DNA of 33,540 nucleotides from Tychonema sp. LEGE 07203 (lineage in GTDB: Bacteria; Cyanobacteriota; Cyanobacteriia; Cyanobacteriales; Microcoleaceae): assembly GCF_015207285.1 (NCBI RefSeq), contig NZ_JADEXD010000062.1, forward strand, positions 1-33,540. The letters are read 5' to 3'. This document shows, piece after piece, positions 1 through 6,553 of the stretch. A program made the position numbers and the translations under genes. The notes beneath the pieces are model-generated. The model ran no database searches. It was not told where the DNA came from and worked only from the letters and a program-made list of their open reading frames with translations. Every line of letters begins with the position of its first letter. Positions within the stretch are counted from its first letter, which is position 1.

Positions 1-112
1 GGGTAATATCTAGCGCTACTTTATGAAATTGGTATAACGACTTGATAGCTAATGACTGGTTGATTTCTATGAAGTAGGAAACATTGGGAAAAAAACGAAA
101 AAATCTTCTTCC

Positions 113-203
113 TAATGACTAATGACTAATGACTAATGACCAATGACTAATGACCAATGACTAATGACTAATGACCAATGACTAATGACTAATGACTAAT
201 GAC
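113..203. repeat. Tandem heptamer array (T/C)AATGAC, 13 units
   Basis: Thirteen consecutive 7-bp units, TAATGAC with occasional CAATGAC (units at 141, 155 and 176). The last unit (197-203) contains the ATG that starts the phosphatase gene at 199. Every unit contains an ATG, and the array carries TAA and TGA stops, so it encodes no long peptide. Confidence 0.95.
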
Positions 204-660
204 TAAATTACTATTTGTCTGCCTCGGAAACATCTGCCGATCGCCCTCAGCAGAAAATATCATGAATCACTTAATCGAAAAAGCAGGTTTGGGCGATCGT
301 ATCACCTGCGATTCTGCTGGAACTGCCGGCTATCACATCGGTAGCGCCCCTGACAGCCGGATGGCAGTGGCTGCGAGGAAGCAAGGAATTGAATTGTTAG
401 GCGCAGCCCGCCAATTTCAAAGGAAAGATTTTGAAAATTTTGATTTGATTCTGGCGATGGATCGGGAAAATTATCAGAATATTCTTGCTCTCGACAAGGC
501 GGGAAAATATCAAGATAAAGTGCGGTTGATGTGCGATTTTTGCCAGAAATACGACCTTAAAGAAGTGCCCGATCCTTATTACGGCGGCCCGGAGGGATTC
601 GATCGGGTAATTGATTTGTTGATGGACGCTTCGCAGGGTTTGTTGGAGTATGTGAAGTAG
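199..660 (+). CDS. Low-molecular-weight protein tyrosine phosphatase
   Basis: Cytoplasmic phosphatase of the arsenate-reductase/LMW-PTP fold that hydrolyses phosphotyrosine by a cysteinyl-phosphate intermediate. At 153 aa it has the normal family length. The P-loop CX5R is at residues 8-14 (CLGNICR) followed by Ser-Pro, and the general-acid loop DPYY is at 124-127. In bacteria such enzymes often oppose tyrosine kinases of exopolysaccharide export, but no kinase gene is nearby, so the substrate is unknown. The start is chosen because the P-loop must lie near the N-terminus. Its ATG lies in the last unit of a heptamer array, and no purine-rich Shine-Dalgarno sequence is visible upstream. Confidence 0.95.
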   Translation: MTKLLFVCLGNICRSPSAENIMNHLIEKAGLGDRITCDSAGTAGYHIGSAPDSRMAVAARKQGIELLGAARQFQRKDFENFDLILAMDRENYQNILALDKAGKYQDKVRLMCDFCQKYDLKEVPDPYYGGPEGFDRVIDLLMDASQGLLEYVK

Positions 661-667
661 TCAGTTG

Positions 668-716
668 TTATTGGTTATTGGTTATTGGTTATTGGTTATT
701 GGTTATTGGTTATTGG
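668..716. repeat. Tandem heptamer array TTATTGG, 7 units
   Basis: Seven exact TTATTGG units begin 8 bp after the phosphatase stop codon. The unit sequence differs from the array upstream of the same gene, but the 7-bp length is the same. Confidence 0.95.
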
Positions 717-732
717 TTGAGCAAAATAATCC

Positions 733-812
733 ATGCCCGATGCCCGATGCTTTTAGGCCCGATGCCCGATGCTTTTAGGCCCTATGCCCAATGCTTTTAG
801 GCCCGATGCCCA
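733..812. repeat. Composite 22-bp repeat (ATGCCCR + ATGCTTTTAGGCCCN)
   Basis: Alternating 7-bp (ATGCCCG/ATGCCCA) and 15-bp (ATGCTTTTAGGCCC plus one variable base) blocks give a 22-bp period. It starts with two ATGCCCG heptamers and ends 1 bp before the stop codon of the minus-strand response regulator gene. It therefore fills the gap between two convergent genes. Confidence 0.9.
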
Positions 813-813
813 A

Positions 814-1527
814 TTACCAATTACTGACTAAATGGTGTTCCATCGCAAGGCGAACGAGTTCTGTTCGGTTGCTGCTTTCTGTTTTTCTGAACAAGCTGCT
901 GACGTGCTTTTCGATCGTGCGGGGGCTCAGGTGCAGCCGATCGCCGATTTGAATATTAGAAAGACCTTCTGTGAGCAAATCTAGCACTTGTTGCTCTCGC
1001 TGGGTTAAATTCGGAGTATTAAGGCTATGAGATGGGCGATCGCCAGTTTTTGACTGGTGAGTTAAAAAATCCGATTCTGGCTGCCTGTTGGCTCTGCTGC
1101 GTGCCTCTGTTGGCGTAGGTTCTGGTTCCGAATGAGCAGGTGCTTGAGCAATGAGAGCGTAGCGATCGAGCAAAGAGCGAATCACCGCCCCCAATACCTG
1201 TAGTTCAAAAGGTTTAGCCAGATAATTGTCGCACCCCATCTGATAGCCGCGAATCCGTTCCTGCGTGCTGGTGCGTTCCGTCAAAAAAATCACCGGTAGC
1301 AAGCGGAAAGCGGGACGAGTCCGAACTCGCCGCACGAATTCGTAGCCATCCATCTCGGGCATTGTAATGTCGGTAACAATCAAGTGAGGCCCAAACTCCT
1401 CTACCAAACCTAAAGCTTCTTTGCCGTTCTCAGCAGAGATTACAGAGTATCCGGTAATTTCCAGATAATCGGTAATCGACAGGCGAGTCGCGAAATCGTC
1501 ATCAGCAACCAGAATCGTTAAGGGCAT
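814..1527 (-). CDS. LuxR/NarL-type response regulator, Rre1/Ycf29-like
   Basis: Two-component response regulator, 237 aa. The receiver domain (about residues 3-120) has the acidic pocket D9-D10-D11, the likely phosphoacceptor D53 in VTDITMPEMDG, the switch Thr of FLTERTS and the conserved Lys of YLAKPFE. A linker rich in Pro, Ser, Glu and Arg follows (about 130-170). The C-terminal LuxR-type helix-turn-helix (about 172-232) has the LTQREQQVLDLL and SPRTIEKHVSSLFRK signatures. The N-terminal region resembles cyanobacterial Rre1 (chloroplast Ycf29), a stress-responsive regulator; this ortholog assignment is from memory of the family. No histidine kinase gene is adjacent. It lies 73 bp downstream of pgi on the same strand, separated by an AT-rich inverted repeat. 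Confidence 0.93.
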   Translation of the reverse strand: MPLTILVADDDFATRLSITDYLEITGYSVISAENGKEALGLVEEFGPHLIVTDITMPEMDGYEFVRRVRTRPAFRLLPVIFLTERTSTQERIRGYQMGCDNYLAKPFELQVLGAVIRSLLDRYALIAQAPAHSEPEPTPTEARSRANRQPESDFLTHQSKTGDRPSHSLNTPNLTQREQQVLDLLTEGLSNIQIGDRLHLSPRTIEKHVSSLFRKTESSNRTELVRLAMEHHLVSNW

Positions 1528-1551
1528 GGGCGGAAATTAAAACTTAAACAT

Positions 1552-1589
1552 AAAAAATTAAAAATGAAATTACTCACTTTTAATTTTTT
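1552..1589 (-). terminator. AT-only inverted repeat between pgi and the regulator gene
   Basis: AAAAAATTAAAA (1552-1563) pairs perfectly with TTTTAATTTTTT (1578-1589) around a 14-base loop. It lies just after the pgi stop codon on the minus strand. An all-AT stem is a weak terminator, so the role is uncertain. Confidence 0.35.
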
Positions 1590-1600
1590 AATTCTACTGG

Positions 1601-3193
1601 TTAACTTCCTTTATAGCTTGTAGTCAAAGTAGCAGGTTGCCCGAAATTACCCTCCAAAACTACACCGCGCCCGTTAGCTGCCAAATGTCTCAGAGTTTTG
1701 TAAATTGTCTCGATTTGCTCTGTCTTTCCGGCTTTTTTGGCGATTTCTGCTACAGATAAAGGTTTTTGTGCGTCTTTGAGAATTTGTAGCACCTGTTTTT
1801 GCAAGTCCAGCACAGCAGCGGCCGCTTTTTTGCCGGCTTCCACGCCCGGTTGGTGATAGGCGTTGACATTCACCAAGGAACCGTAAAAACCTACTGCTCT
1901 TTCGTAGAGGGCGATTAATGCTCCTACTGTTCGAGGATTGACTTGGGGAATTGTGACAGTAATTGAATCTCGGTGATTTTCGTGCAAAGCTTGTCGAGTT
2001 CCCTGCAACAAACCAGACAAATAATCTCCGGAAGTAACGCCGGTTTCTACTTCTGGGGAAATGCCTTGCCTGTCTTCCAACACTTCGATAAATGTGAGGA
2101 AGAAATTCGGCACGCCTTCGCGCAGTTGCTGGACGTAGGCGTGTTGGTCGGTGCTGCCTTTGTTACCGTAAACTGCGATTCCTTGATGAACTGTGTTGCC
2201 GTCTAAATCTTTTTCTTTGCCTATAGATTCCATGACTAATTGCTGCAAATAGCGGCTGAATAATAGCAGGGAATCTTTGTAGGGCAAAACTACCATATCT
2301 TTTTCGCCGCGTCCGTTGCAGGCAAAATACCAACTCATCGCTAAAAGGGCGGCGGGATTGTTTTTAATTTCGGGAATTCTGGTAGCTTCGTCCATGACTT
2401 TCGCGCCGTCGAGCATCGCCCGAATGTCGATGCCTTGCAACGCTGCGGGCAAAAGTCCTACTGTTGAGAGTTCTGAGGTGCGTCCTCCCACCCAGTCTGA
2501 CATGGGGAAGCTGGCAATCCAGCCTTCGGATTTGGCTAATTTGTCTAGTTTGCTATCTGTGCCGGTGATGGCAATTGCTTGTTTGGCGAAGTTTAGTTTT
2601 TCGGCGGCGAAGGCTTTTTGAACTTCGATTGTGCCGTTGCGGGGTTCGGGGGTGCCGCCGGATTTGGATATGGTAATTACTAGGGTGCTACTGAGTTTGT
2701 TTTTGATTTTGTTGAGGATGCGATCGATCCCTGCAGGATCTGTGTTGTCGATAAAATGAATTGCTAAGGGCGGAATGTCTGGGGATAGGGCTTCGGCGAC
2801 GAATTGGGGGCCGAGGGCGGAACCGCCAATGCCGATCGAGATTATGTCGGTAAATTGCGGAGCAAAGGGCGGTTTGATATCGCGGCTTTGAACTTTCTTG
2901 ACAAAATCTTCTATTTGTGCTACCTCTTCAATTATTTGTTGTTTTAATTCTGCAGTGGGAGCCAAATCGGGGTTTCGGAGCCAGTAGTGGCCTACCATGC
3001 GGTTTTCGTCTGGATTGGCGATCGCCCCTGCTTCCAAAGCTGCCATGTCCTTGAAAGCTTTGTCAAATTTGGGTTTGAGTGCTGTTACGAAAGCGTCGTC
3101 AAATCCCATGCGGCTGATATCGAGATAAAGTCCCAATCCAGAGTGATAGTAAAGCCAGTCTTGGTAGCGTTGCCAGAGTGATGCGGCGTCCAT
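1601..3193 (-). CDS. pgi: Glucose-6-phosphate isomerase
   Basis: Cytoplasmic enzyme that interconverts glucose-6-phosphate and fructose-6-phosphate, linking glycogen breakdown, the oxidative pentose phosphate route and glycolysis. Visible motifs are the substrate-binding [10 protein letters not shown] stretch, SKSGGTPE (the phosphate-binding Ser/Thr loop), [11 protein letters not shown], the Glu of LVMESIGKE and the His of TDQHAYVQQ. The reading frame is open to 3268, but the start is placed at the ATG at 3193, giving 530 aa. That matches cyanobacterial enzymes starting [11 protein letters not shown], and the extra 25 upstream residues look non-coding. The last 60 or so residues ([24 protein letters not shown]...) look like a winged-helix tail, a cyanobacterial extension beyond the sugar-isomerase core. 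Confidence 0.96.
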   Translation of the reverse strand: MDAASLWQRYQDWLYYHSGLGLYLDISRMGFDDAFVTALKPKFDKAFKDMAALEAGAIANPDENRMVGHYWLRNPDLAPTAELKQQIIEEVAQIEDFVKKVQSRDIKPPFAPQFTDIISIGIGGSALGPQFVAEALSPDIPPLAIHFIDNTDPAGIDRILNKIKNKLSSTLVITISKSGGTPEPRNGTIEVQKAFAAEKLNFAKQAIAITGTDSKLDKLAKSEGWIASFPMSDWVGGRTSELSTVGLLPAALQGIDIRAMLDGAKVMDEATRIPEIKNNPAALLAMSWYFACNGRGEKDMVVLPYKDSLLLFSRYLQQLVMESIGKEKDLDGNTVHQGIAVYGNKGSTDQHAYVQQLREGVPNFFLTFIEVLEDRQGISPEVETGVTSGDYLSGLLQGTRQALHENHRDSITVTIPQVNPRTVGALIALYERAVGFYGSLVNVNAYHQPGVEAGKKAAAAVLDLQKQVLQILKDAQKPLSVAEIAKKAGKTEQIETIYKTLRHLAANGRGVVLEGNFGQPATLTTSYKGS

Positions 3194-3397
3194 AGAATTC
3201 TCTAAAATTTTTATAATGTGCGATCGTCGTCGGGAATCAACCAATTGTAGTTCAAAATTTACGCCCACAACACCTTTCTCGCTTAACAGGCTTGGAGGGC
3301 CTGTTCTGTGAAAGAATGAATTTCTTGTGCGGCTGGTATTTGCTTTTTAGTTTTCAAAGTATAAATACTTAATGTTGTATGATATACAGATATTAGA

Positions 3398-4426
3398 ATG
3401 AAAGTGCGATCGACTATGCTTACTTTATCTCCAGAATTAAAAGAAAGATTAGCAACCCCGCTGAAAATCGGCGATTTGGAAGTAAAAAGCCGCGTCCTGC
3501 AATCACCTTTATCAGGCGTTACTGATTTAGTATTTCGCCGTTTGGTGCGCCGCTACGCCCCGGATTCGATGATGTACACCGAAATGGTGAACGCTACGGG
3601 TTTGCACTACGTGAAGCAATTGCCAAAAATTATGGAAATTGACCCAAACGAAGGCCCGATTAGCATTCAATTATTTGACTGCCGGCCGAATTTCTTGGCA
3701 GAAGCAGCGCAGAAAGCCGTAGCAGAAGGAGCGGATACTGTTGATATTAACATGGGCTGTCCGGTGAACAAAATTACTAAAAACGGCGGCGGTTCTTCGC
3801 TGCTGCGAGATCCGGAAACAGCCGAGGCAATTGTGCGGGCTGTTGTGGAAGCGGTAGATGTTCCAGTGACTGTTAAAACTCGCATCGGTTGGACTGACAA
3901 AGAAATTAATATTTTGGAATTTGCTCGGAGGATGGAAGATGCGGGAGCAAAAATGATTACCGTGCACGGCCGCACTCGATCGCAAGGTTACACCGGCCCG
4001 GCAAAATGGGAATGGATTCGCCGTGTTAAGGAAGTTTTATCGATTCCTGTAATTGGTAACGGGGATATTTTTTCAGTAGAAGCTGCGGTGCGCTGTCTTC
4101 AAGAAACCGGTGCTGACGGAGTGATGTGTTCGCGGGGGACTTTGGGCTATCCTTTTTTGGTGGGAGAAGTCGATCATTTCTTGAAAACTGGTGTGGAAAA
4201 GATACCTCCGACACCAATTGAACGACTCGAATGTGCTAAGGAACACCTGCGGGCTTTGTGGGAATATAAAGGTCAAAGCGGTGTGTCTCAAGCGCGCAAG
4301 CACTTAACCTGGTATGCTAAAGGTTTCCCAGGCGCTGGGGAATTGCGGGGGGTGTTGGCGGTGGTAGAAACGGTGGAGCAAGGTTGCGATTGGATCGATC
4401 GGGCGATCGAACAATTACCCGCATAA
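3398..4426 (+). CDS. dus: tRNA-dihydrouridine synthase (DusB/NifR3 family)
   Basis: FMN enzyme that reduces uridine to dihydrouridine in the D-loop of tRNA using NADPH. Of the 342 aa, the first 250 or so form the TIM-barrel FMN domain. Motifs are the N-terminal SPLSGVTDLVFR, the catalytic Cys at residue 121 in NMGCPVNK, the FMN-phosphate-contacting VIGNGDI and CSRGTLGYP, and HGRTRSQ. The C-terminal helical tRNA-binding domain follows, with KHLTWYAKGFPG as its signature. An alternative start is the in-frame ATG at 3416 (MLTLSPELK); neither start has a clear Shine-Dalgarno sequence. The neighbours are unrelated in pathway, so it is probably a single-gene transcription unit. Confidence 0.95.
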   Translation: MKVRSTMLTLSPELKERLATPLKIGDLEVKSRVLQSPLSGVTDLVFRRLVRRYAPDSMMYTEMVNATGLHYVKQLPKIMEIDPNEGPISIQLFDCRPNFLAEAAQKAVAEGADTVDINMGCPVNKITKNGGGSSLLRDPETAEAIVRAVVEAVDVPVTVKTRIGWTDKEINILEFARRMEDAGAKMITVHGRTRSQGYTGPAKWEWIRRVKEVLSIPVIGNGDIFSVEAAVRCLQETGADGVMCSRGTLGYPFLVGEVDHFLKTGVEKIPPTPIERLECAKEHLRALWEYKGQSGVSQARKHLTWYAKGFPGAGELRGVLAVVETVEQGCDWIDRAIEQLPA

Positions 4427-4443
4427 ACCAGATCCACAGTCAA

Positions 4444-4471
4444 TTTTAGATTTTAGATTTTAGATTTTAGA
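4444..4471. repeat. Tandem heptamer array TTTTAGA, 4 units
   Basis: Four exact TTTTAGA units lie 18 bp after the dus stop codon. This is one of six pure 7-bp arrays in the window. Confidence 0.9.
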
Positions 4472-4519
4472 TTTACTCCACAGATGGATCTGATATCTGG
4501 AACAAAAGTCTGAAATTTC

Positions 4520-4569
4520 GATCTATCCACGTACAAGCGTCGTGGATAGATCTCCGTTTTTGGGCGGAG
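4520..4569 (+). terminator. Double hairpin in the dus-argF intergenic region
   Basis: GATCTATCCACG (4520-4531) pairs perfectly with CGTGGATAGATC (4541-4552) over a 9-base loop. A second small stem, CTCCG/CGGAG (4552-4556 with 4565-4569), overlaps the first at one base and has a loop beginning TTTTTGGG. The 12-bp stem followed closely by a T-run fits a terminator for dus. Because it lies about 85-130 bp before argF, it could also be an attenuator in the argF leader. Confidence 0.5.
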
Positions 4570-4652
4570 TAAAACAGCGGTTGCAGAAACAAAACCCGAC
4601 GCAAGCGGGCTTAGATTTAAGACACAGCTAGAAATTTGTGTATGGGGAAAGT

Positions 4653-5573
4653 ATGGATTCATTAAAAGGGCGAGATTTATTAAGTCTGGCAGATTTAAGT
4701 ATTGACGAATTAAATTATGTGCTGGATCTAGCAGCCAGTTTAAAATCGGGAATGGTCAAGCTGAAACGCACTAAAGTTCTCGGCTTGTTATTTTCTAAAG
4801 CTTCAACCCGAACGCGGGTGAGTTTCACGGTAGCCATGTACAAACTGGGAGGACAAGTTGTTGACCTCAATCCGAACGTTACGCAAGTCAGTCGCGGCGA
4901 ACCTTTAGTCGATACAGCCAGAGTTTTAGACCGATATTTAGACATTTTGGCGATTCGGACTTTCGAGCAAAAGGATTTAGTAACCTTTGCCAATTATGCC
5001 AAAATCCCTGTAATCAATGCCCTGACAGATGACGAACACCCCTGTCAAGTTTTGGCGGATTTAATGACAGTTAAAGAGTGTTTTGGCAGGCTGGAAGGAG
5101 TGAGATTAACTTATTTGGGCGACGGAAACAACATGGCAAATTCGCTGATGTTGGGCTGTGCTATGGCGGGAATGAATGTCAGAATTGCTTGTCCTGAAGA
5201 TTTTCGTCCGAATCCTGAAATTGTGGCAAAGGCTAAGGCAATTGCTAATGGAAAAACAGAAGTTACAGTGACTTCTGATGCGGAAGCGGCGGTTAAGAAT
5301 GCTCAAGTAATTTATACTGATGTTTGGGCGAGTATGGGACAGGAAGAAGAAGCTAAGATCAGGATTCCTTTGTTCGAGCCTTATCAGGTAAATGAGCGAT
5401 TGCTGGAGTTTGCCGATCGCAATGCAATTGTACTGCACTGTTTGCCCGCACACCGGGATGAAGAGATTACGGATGCGGTGATTGAGGGAAATCAATCGCG
5501 CGTTTGGGAGCAAGCAGAAAATCGGATGCACGCTCAGCAAGCTTTGCTGGCGGGGATTTTAGAAAGCGACTAA
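4653..5573 (+). CDS. argF: Ornithine carbamoyltransferase
   Basis: Cytoplasmic enzyme that joins carbamoyl phosphate and ornithine to citrulline in arginine biosynthesis. The carbamoyl-phosphate-binding STRTR is at residues 51-55, the HPCQ motif at 129-132, and the ornithine-binding HCLP at 262-265 followed by AHR. The frame is open from a GTG at 4638, but the ATG at 4653 is preferred: GGGGAAAG lies just upstream as a Shine-Dalgarno sequence and the resulting 306 aa is the usual length. No other arg gene is adjacent, in line with the scattered arginine genes of cyanobacteria. The leader contains the hairpins at 4520-4569. Confidence 0.97.
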   Translation: MDSLKGRDLLSLADLSIDELNYVLDLAASLKSGMVKLKRTKVLGLLFSKASTRTRVSFTVAMYKLGGQVVDLNPNVTQVSRGEPLVDTARVLDRYLDILAIRTFEQKDLVTFANYAKIPVINALTDDEHPCQVLADLMTVKECFGRLEGVRLTYLGDGNNMANSLMLGCAMAGMNVRIACPEDFRPNPEIVAKAKAIANGKTEVTVTSDAEAAVKNAQVIYTDVWASMGQEEEAKIRIPLFEPYQVNERLLEFADRNAIVLHCLPAHRDEEITDAVIEGNQSRVWEQAENRMHAQQALLAGILESD

Positions 5574-5639
5574 ATTTGTAGTAAGGACTTCATTCCTGAA
5601 ATATGTCCCCAGTAAATATGTAGCCAGTTAGGCAGTCCG

Positions 5640-5659
5640 CCAGGGGTTTAAACCCCTGG
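5640..5659. repeat. Perfect 20-bp palindrome downstream of argF
   Basis: CCAGGGGTTTAAACCCCTGG is self-complementary over its full length. It lies 67 bp after argF, without a T-run. It looks like a dispersed intergenic palindrome rather than a classical terminator. Confidence 0.7.
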
Positions 5660-5698
5660 TTCAAAACTACAGATTAAATACTTGTCTCCCTCTTCCCT

Positions 5699-5734
5699 CT
5701 CTGCGCCCTCTGCGCCCTCTGCGGTAAAAAAAAA
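5699..5734. repeat. 36-bp direct repeat, copy 1 (CTCTGCGCC units + A-tract)
   Basis: Two CTCTGCGCC nonamers, then CTCTGCGGT and nine A residues. An identical 36-bp copy in the same orientation lies at 6462-6497, on the other side of the Uma2 gene. Confidence 0.9.
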
Positions 5735-5746
5735 TCAGTAAGCTTT

Positions 5747-6331
5747 TTAACTGAGTATAATTGGCGGCAGAATTTGCTGAATTGCGATATTAAAAGCAGG
5801 AAATTGCAGCGGTGAAATACTCGCGCTTTCCCCCAGAACTATTTCGCTTTGATACCCGTCTTCAGTCGGTTCTCGAAAAACATGAAGTTGTCGCTCATTT
5901 ACATTTAATATCCAATAATCCGCAATTCCCGATCGCGCGTAGATTTTGGCCTTAATTTCGCGATCGTAAGCCAAACTGCTGTCTGCAACTTCGATAATTA
6001 AATATACTTCTGAAGGAGTCGGATGGTGAGTGGCGTAGTCCAAGGGATCGATGACTACTACAGCGATATCAGGTTCTGGTTGGGAACTGTCATCGAGGGC
6101 GATCGGATCTTGAGTATAGACAGCAGCCAGGTTTTCGAGAAGTTCGCGCAGCAGCGTCGAGGTGCGTCTAGTGGCAGAAGTGTGGGCAGTTCCTTTTGCA
6201 CTCATTTTGAGAATATTTCCTGAAATTAATTCAACTCGTTCCTCTGGGTGAAAAAACCCGATTTTTCCGAGTTTTTGATATTCTTTAACCGTCCATTTGC
6301 GGAGCGTGAAAGGGGCTTCTGTGATTAACAT
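5747..6331 (-). CDS. Uma2 family (DUF820) nuclease-like protein
   Basis: Member of the Uma2 family, predicted PD-(D/E)XK-fold nucleases greatly expanded in cyanobacteria; their physiological role is unknown. Numbering from the ATG at 6331 (194 aa), the usual signatures are present: FHPEERVELISGNI (28-40), PEPDIAVVV (86-93, with the metal-binding Asp at 88), LIIEVADSS (111-119, Glu at 114), then the basic helix REIKAKIYARSGIADYW (124-140). The frame extends to a GTG at 6382. The ATG at 6331 is preferred because GGTGAAG precedes it and the length fits the family. The gene sits between two copies of a 36-bp direct repeat. Confidence 0.9.
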   Translation of the reverse strand: MLITEAPFTLRKWTVKEYQKLGKIGFFHPEERVELISGNILKMSAKGTAHTSATRRTSTLLRELLENLAAVYTQDPIALDDSSQPEPDIAVVVIDPLDYATHHPTPSEVYLIIEVADSSLAYDREIKAKIYARSGIADYWILNVNERQLHVFREPTEDGYQSEIVLGESASISPLQFPAFNIAIQQILPPIILS

Positions 6332-6461
6332 AGCTTCACCGACAATAGCGCACTTCAATCCAGGATAATTTAATTGTACCACTTCTGAGTAAATCCTACT
6401 TTACTCACCGACCTACGAATTGCCCCGTAACTGATTAAATTCTTGCCTCTCTCCAATCTCC

Positions 6462-6497
6462 CTCTGCGCCCTCTGCGCCCTCTGCGGTAAAAAAAAA
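6462..6497. repeat. 36-bp direct repeat, copy 2
   Basis: Identical in sequence and orientation to 5699-5734. Its A-tract (6489-6498), read on the minus strand, is the T-run of the strong terminator hairpin at 6502-6532. Confidence 0.9.
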
Positions 6498-6501
6498 ATA
6501 A

Positions 6502-6532
6502 ACTCGTTACCAGGCAGAGCCTGGTAACGAGT
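6502..6532 (-). terminator. Strong rho-independent terminator of the GHL10-like gene
   Basis: ACTCGTTACCAGGC and GCCTGGTAACGAGT form a perfect 14-bp stem with a 3-base loop. On the minus strand the stem is followed by TTATTTTTTTTTT. It lies 21 bp past the stop codon of the gene at 6554-8188. Confidence 0.88.
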
Positions 6533-6553
6533 AGACGAGTTAAAGTTGAAAGT

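Noticed and set aside
113-203. CRISPR array
   Set aside because: The repeats are 7 bp with no spacers; the same holds for all other arrays in the window.
1973-3181. Plus-strand open frames of 64-101 codons within the pgi region
   Set aside because: They lie opposite a well-conserved gene in the other strand and have no recognisable domains or ribosome binding sites.
4453-4662. 69-codon minus-strand frame in the dus-argF gap
   Set aside because: It runs through two hairpins and a heptamer array and looks like no protein; chance frame.
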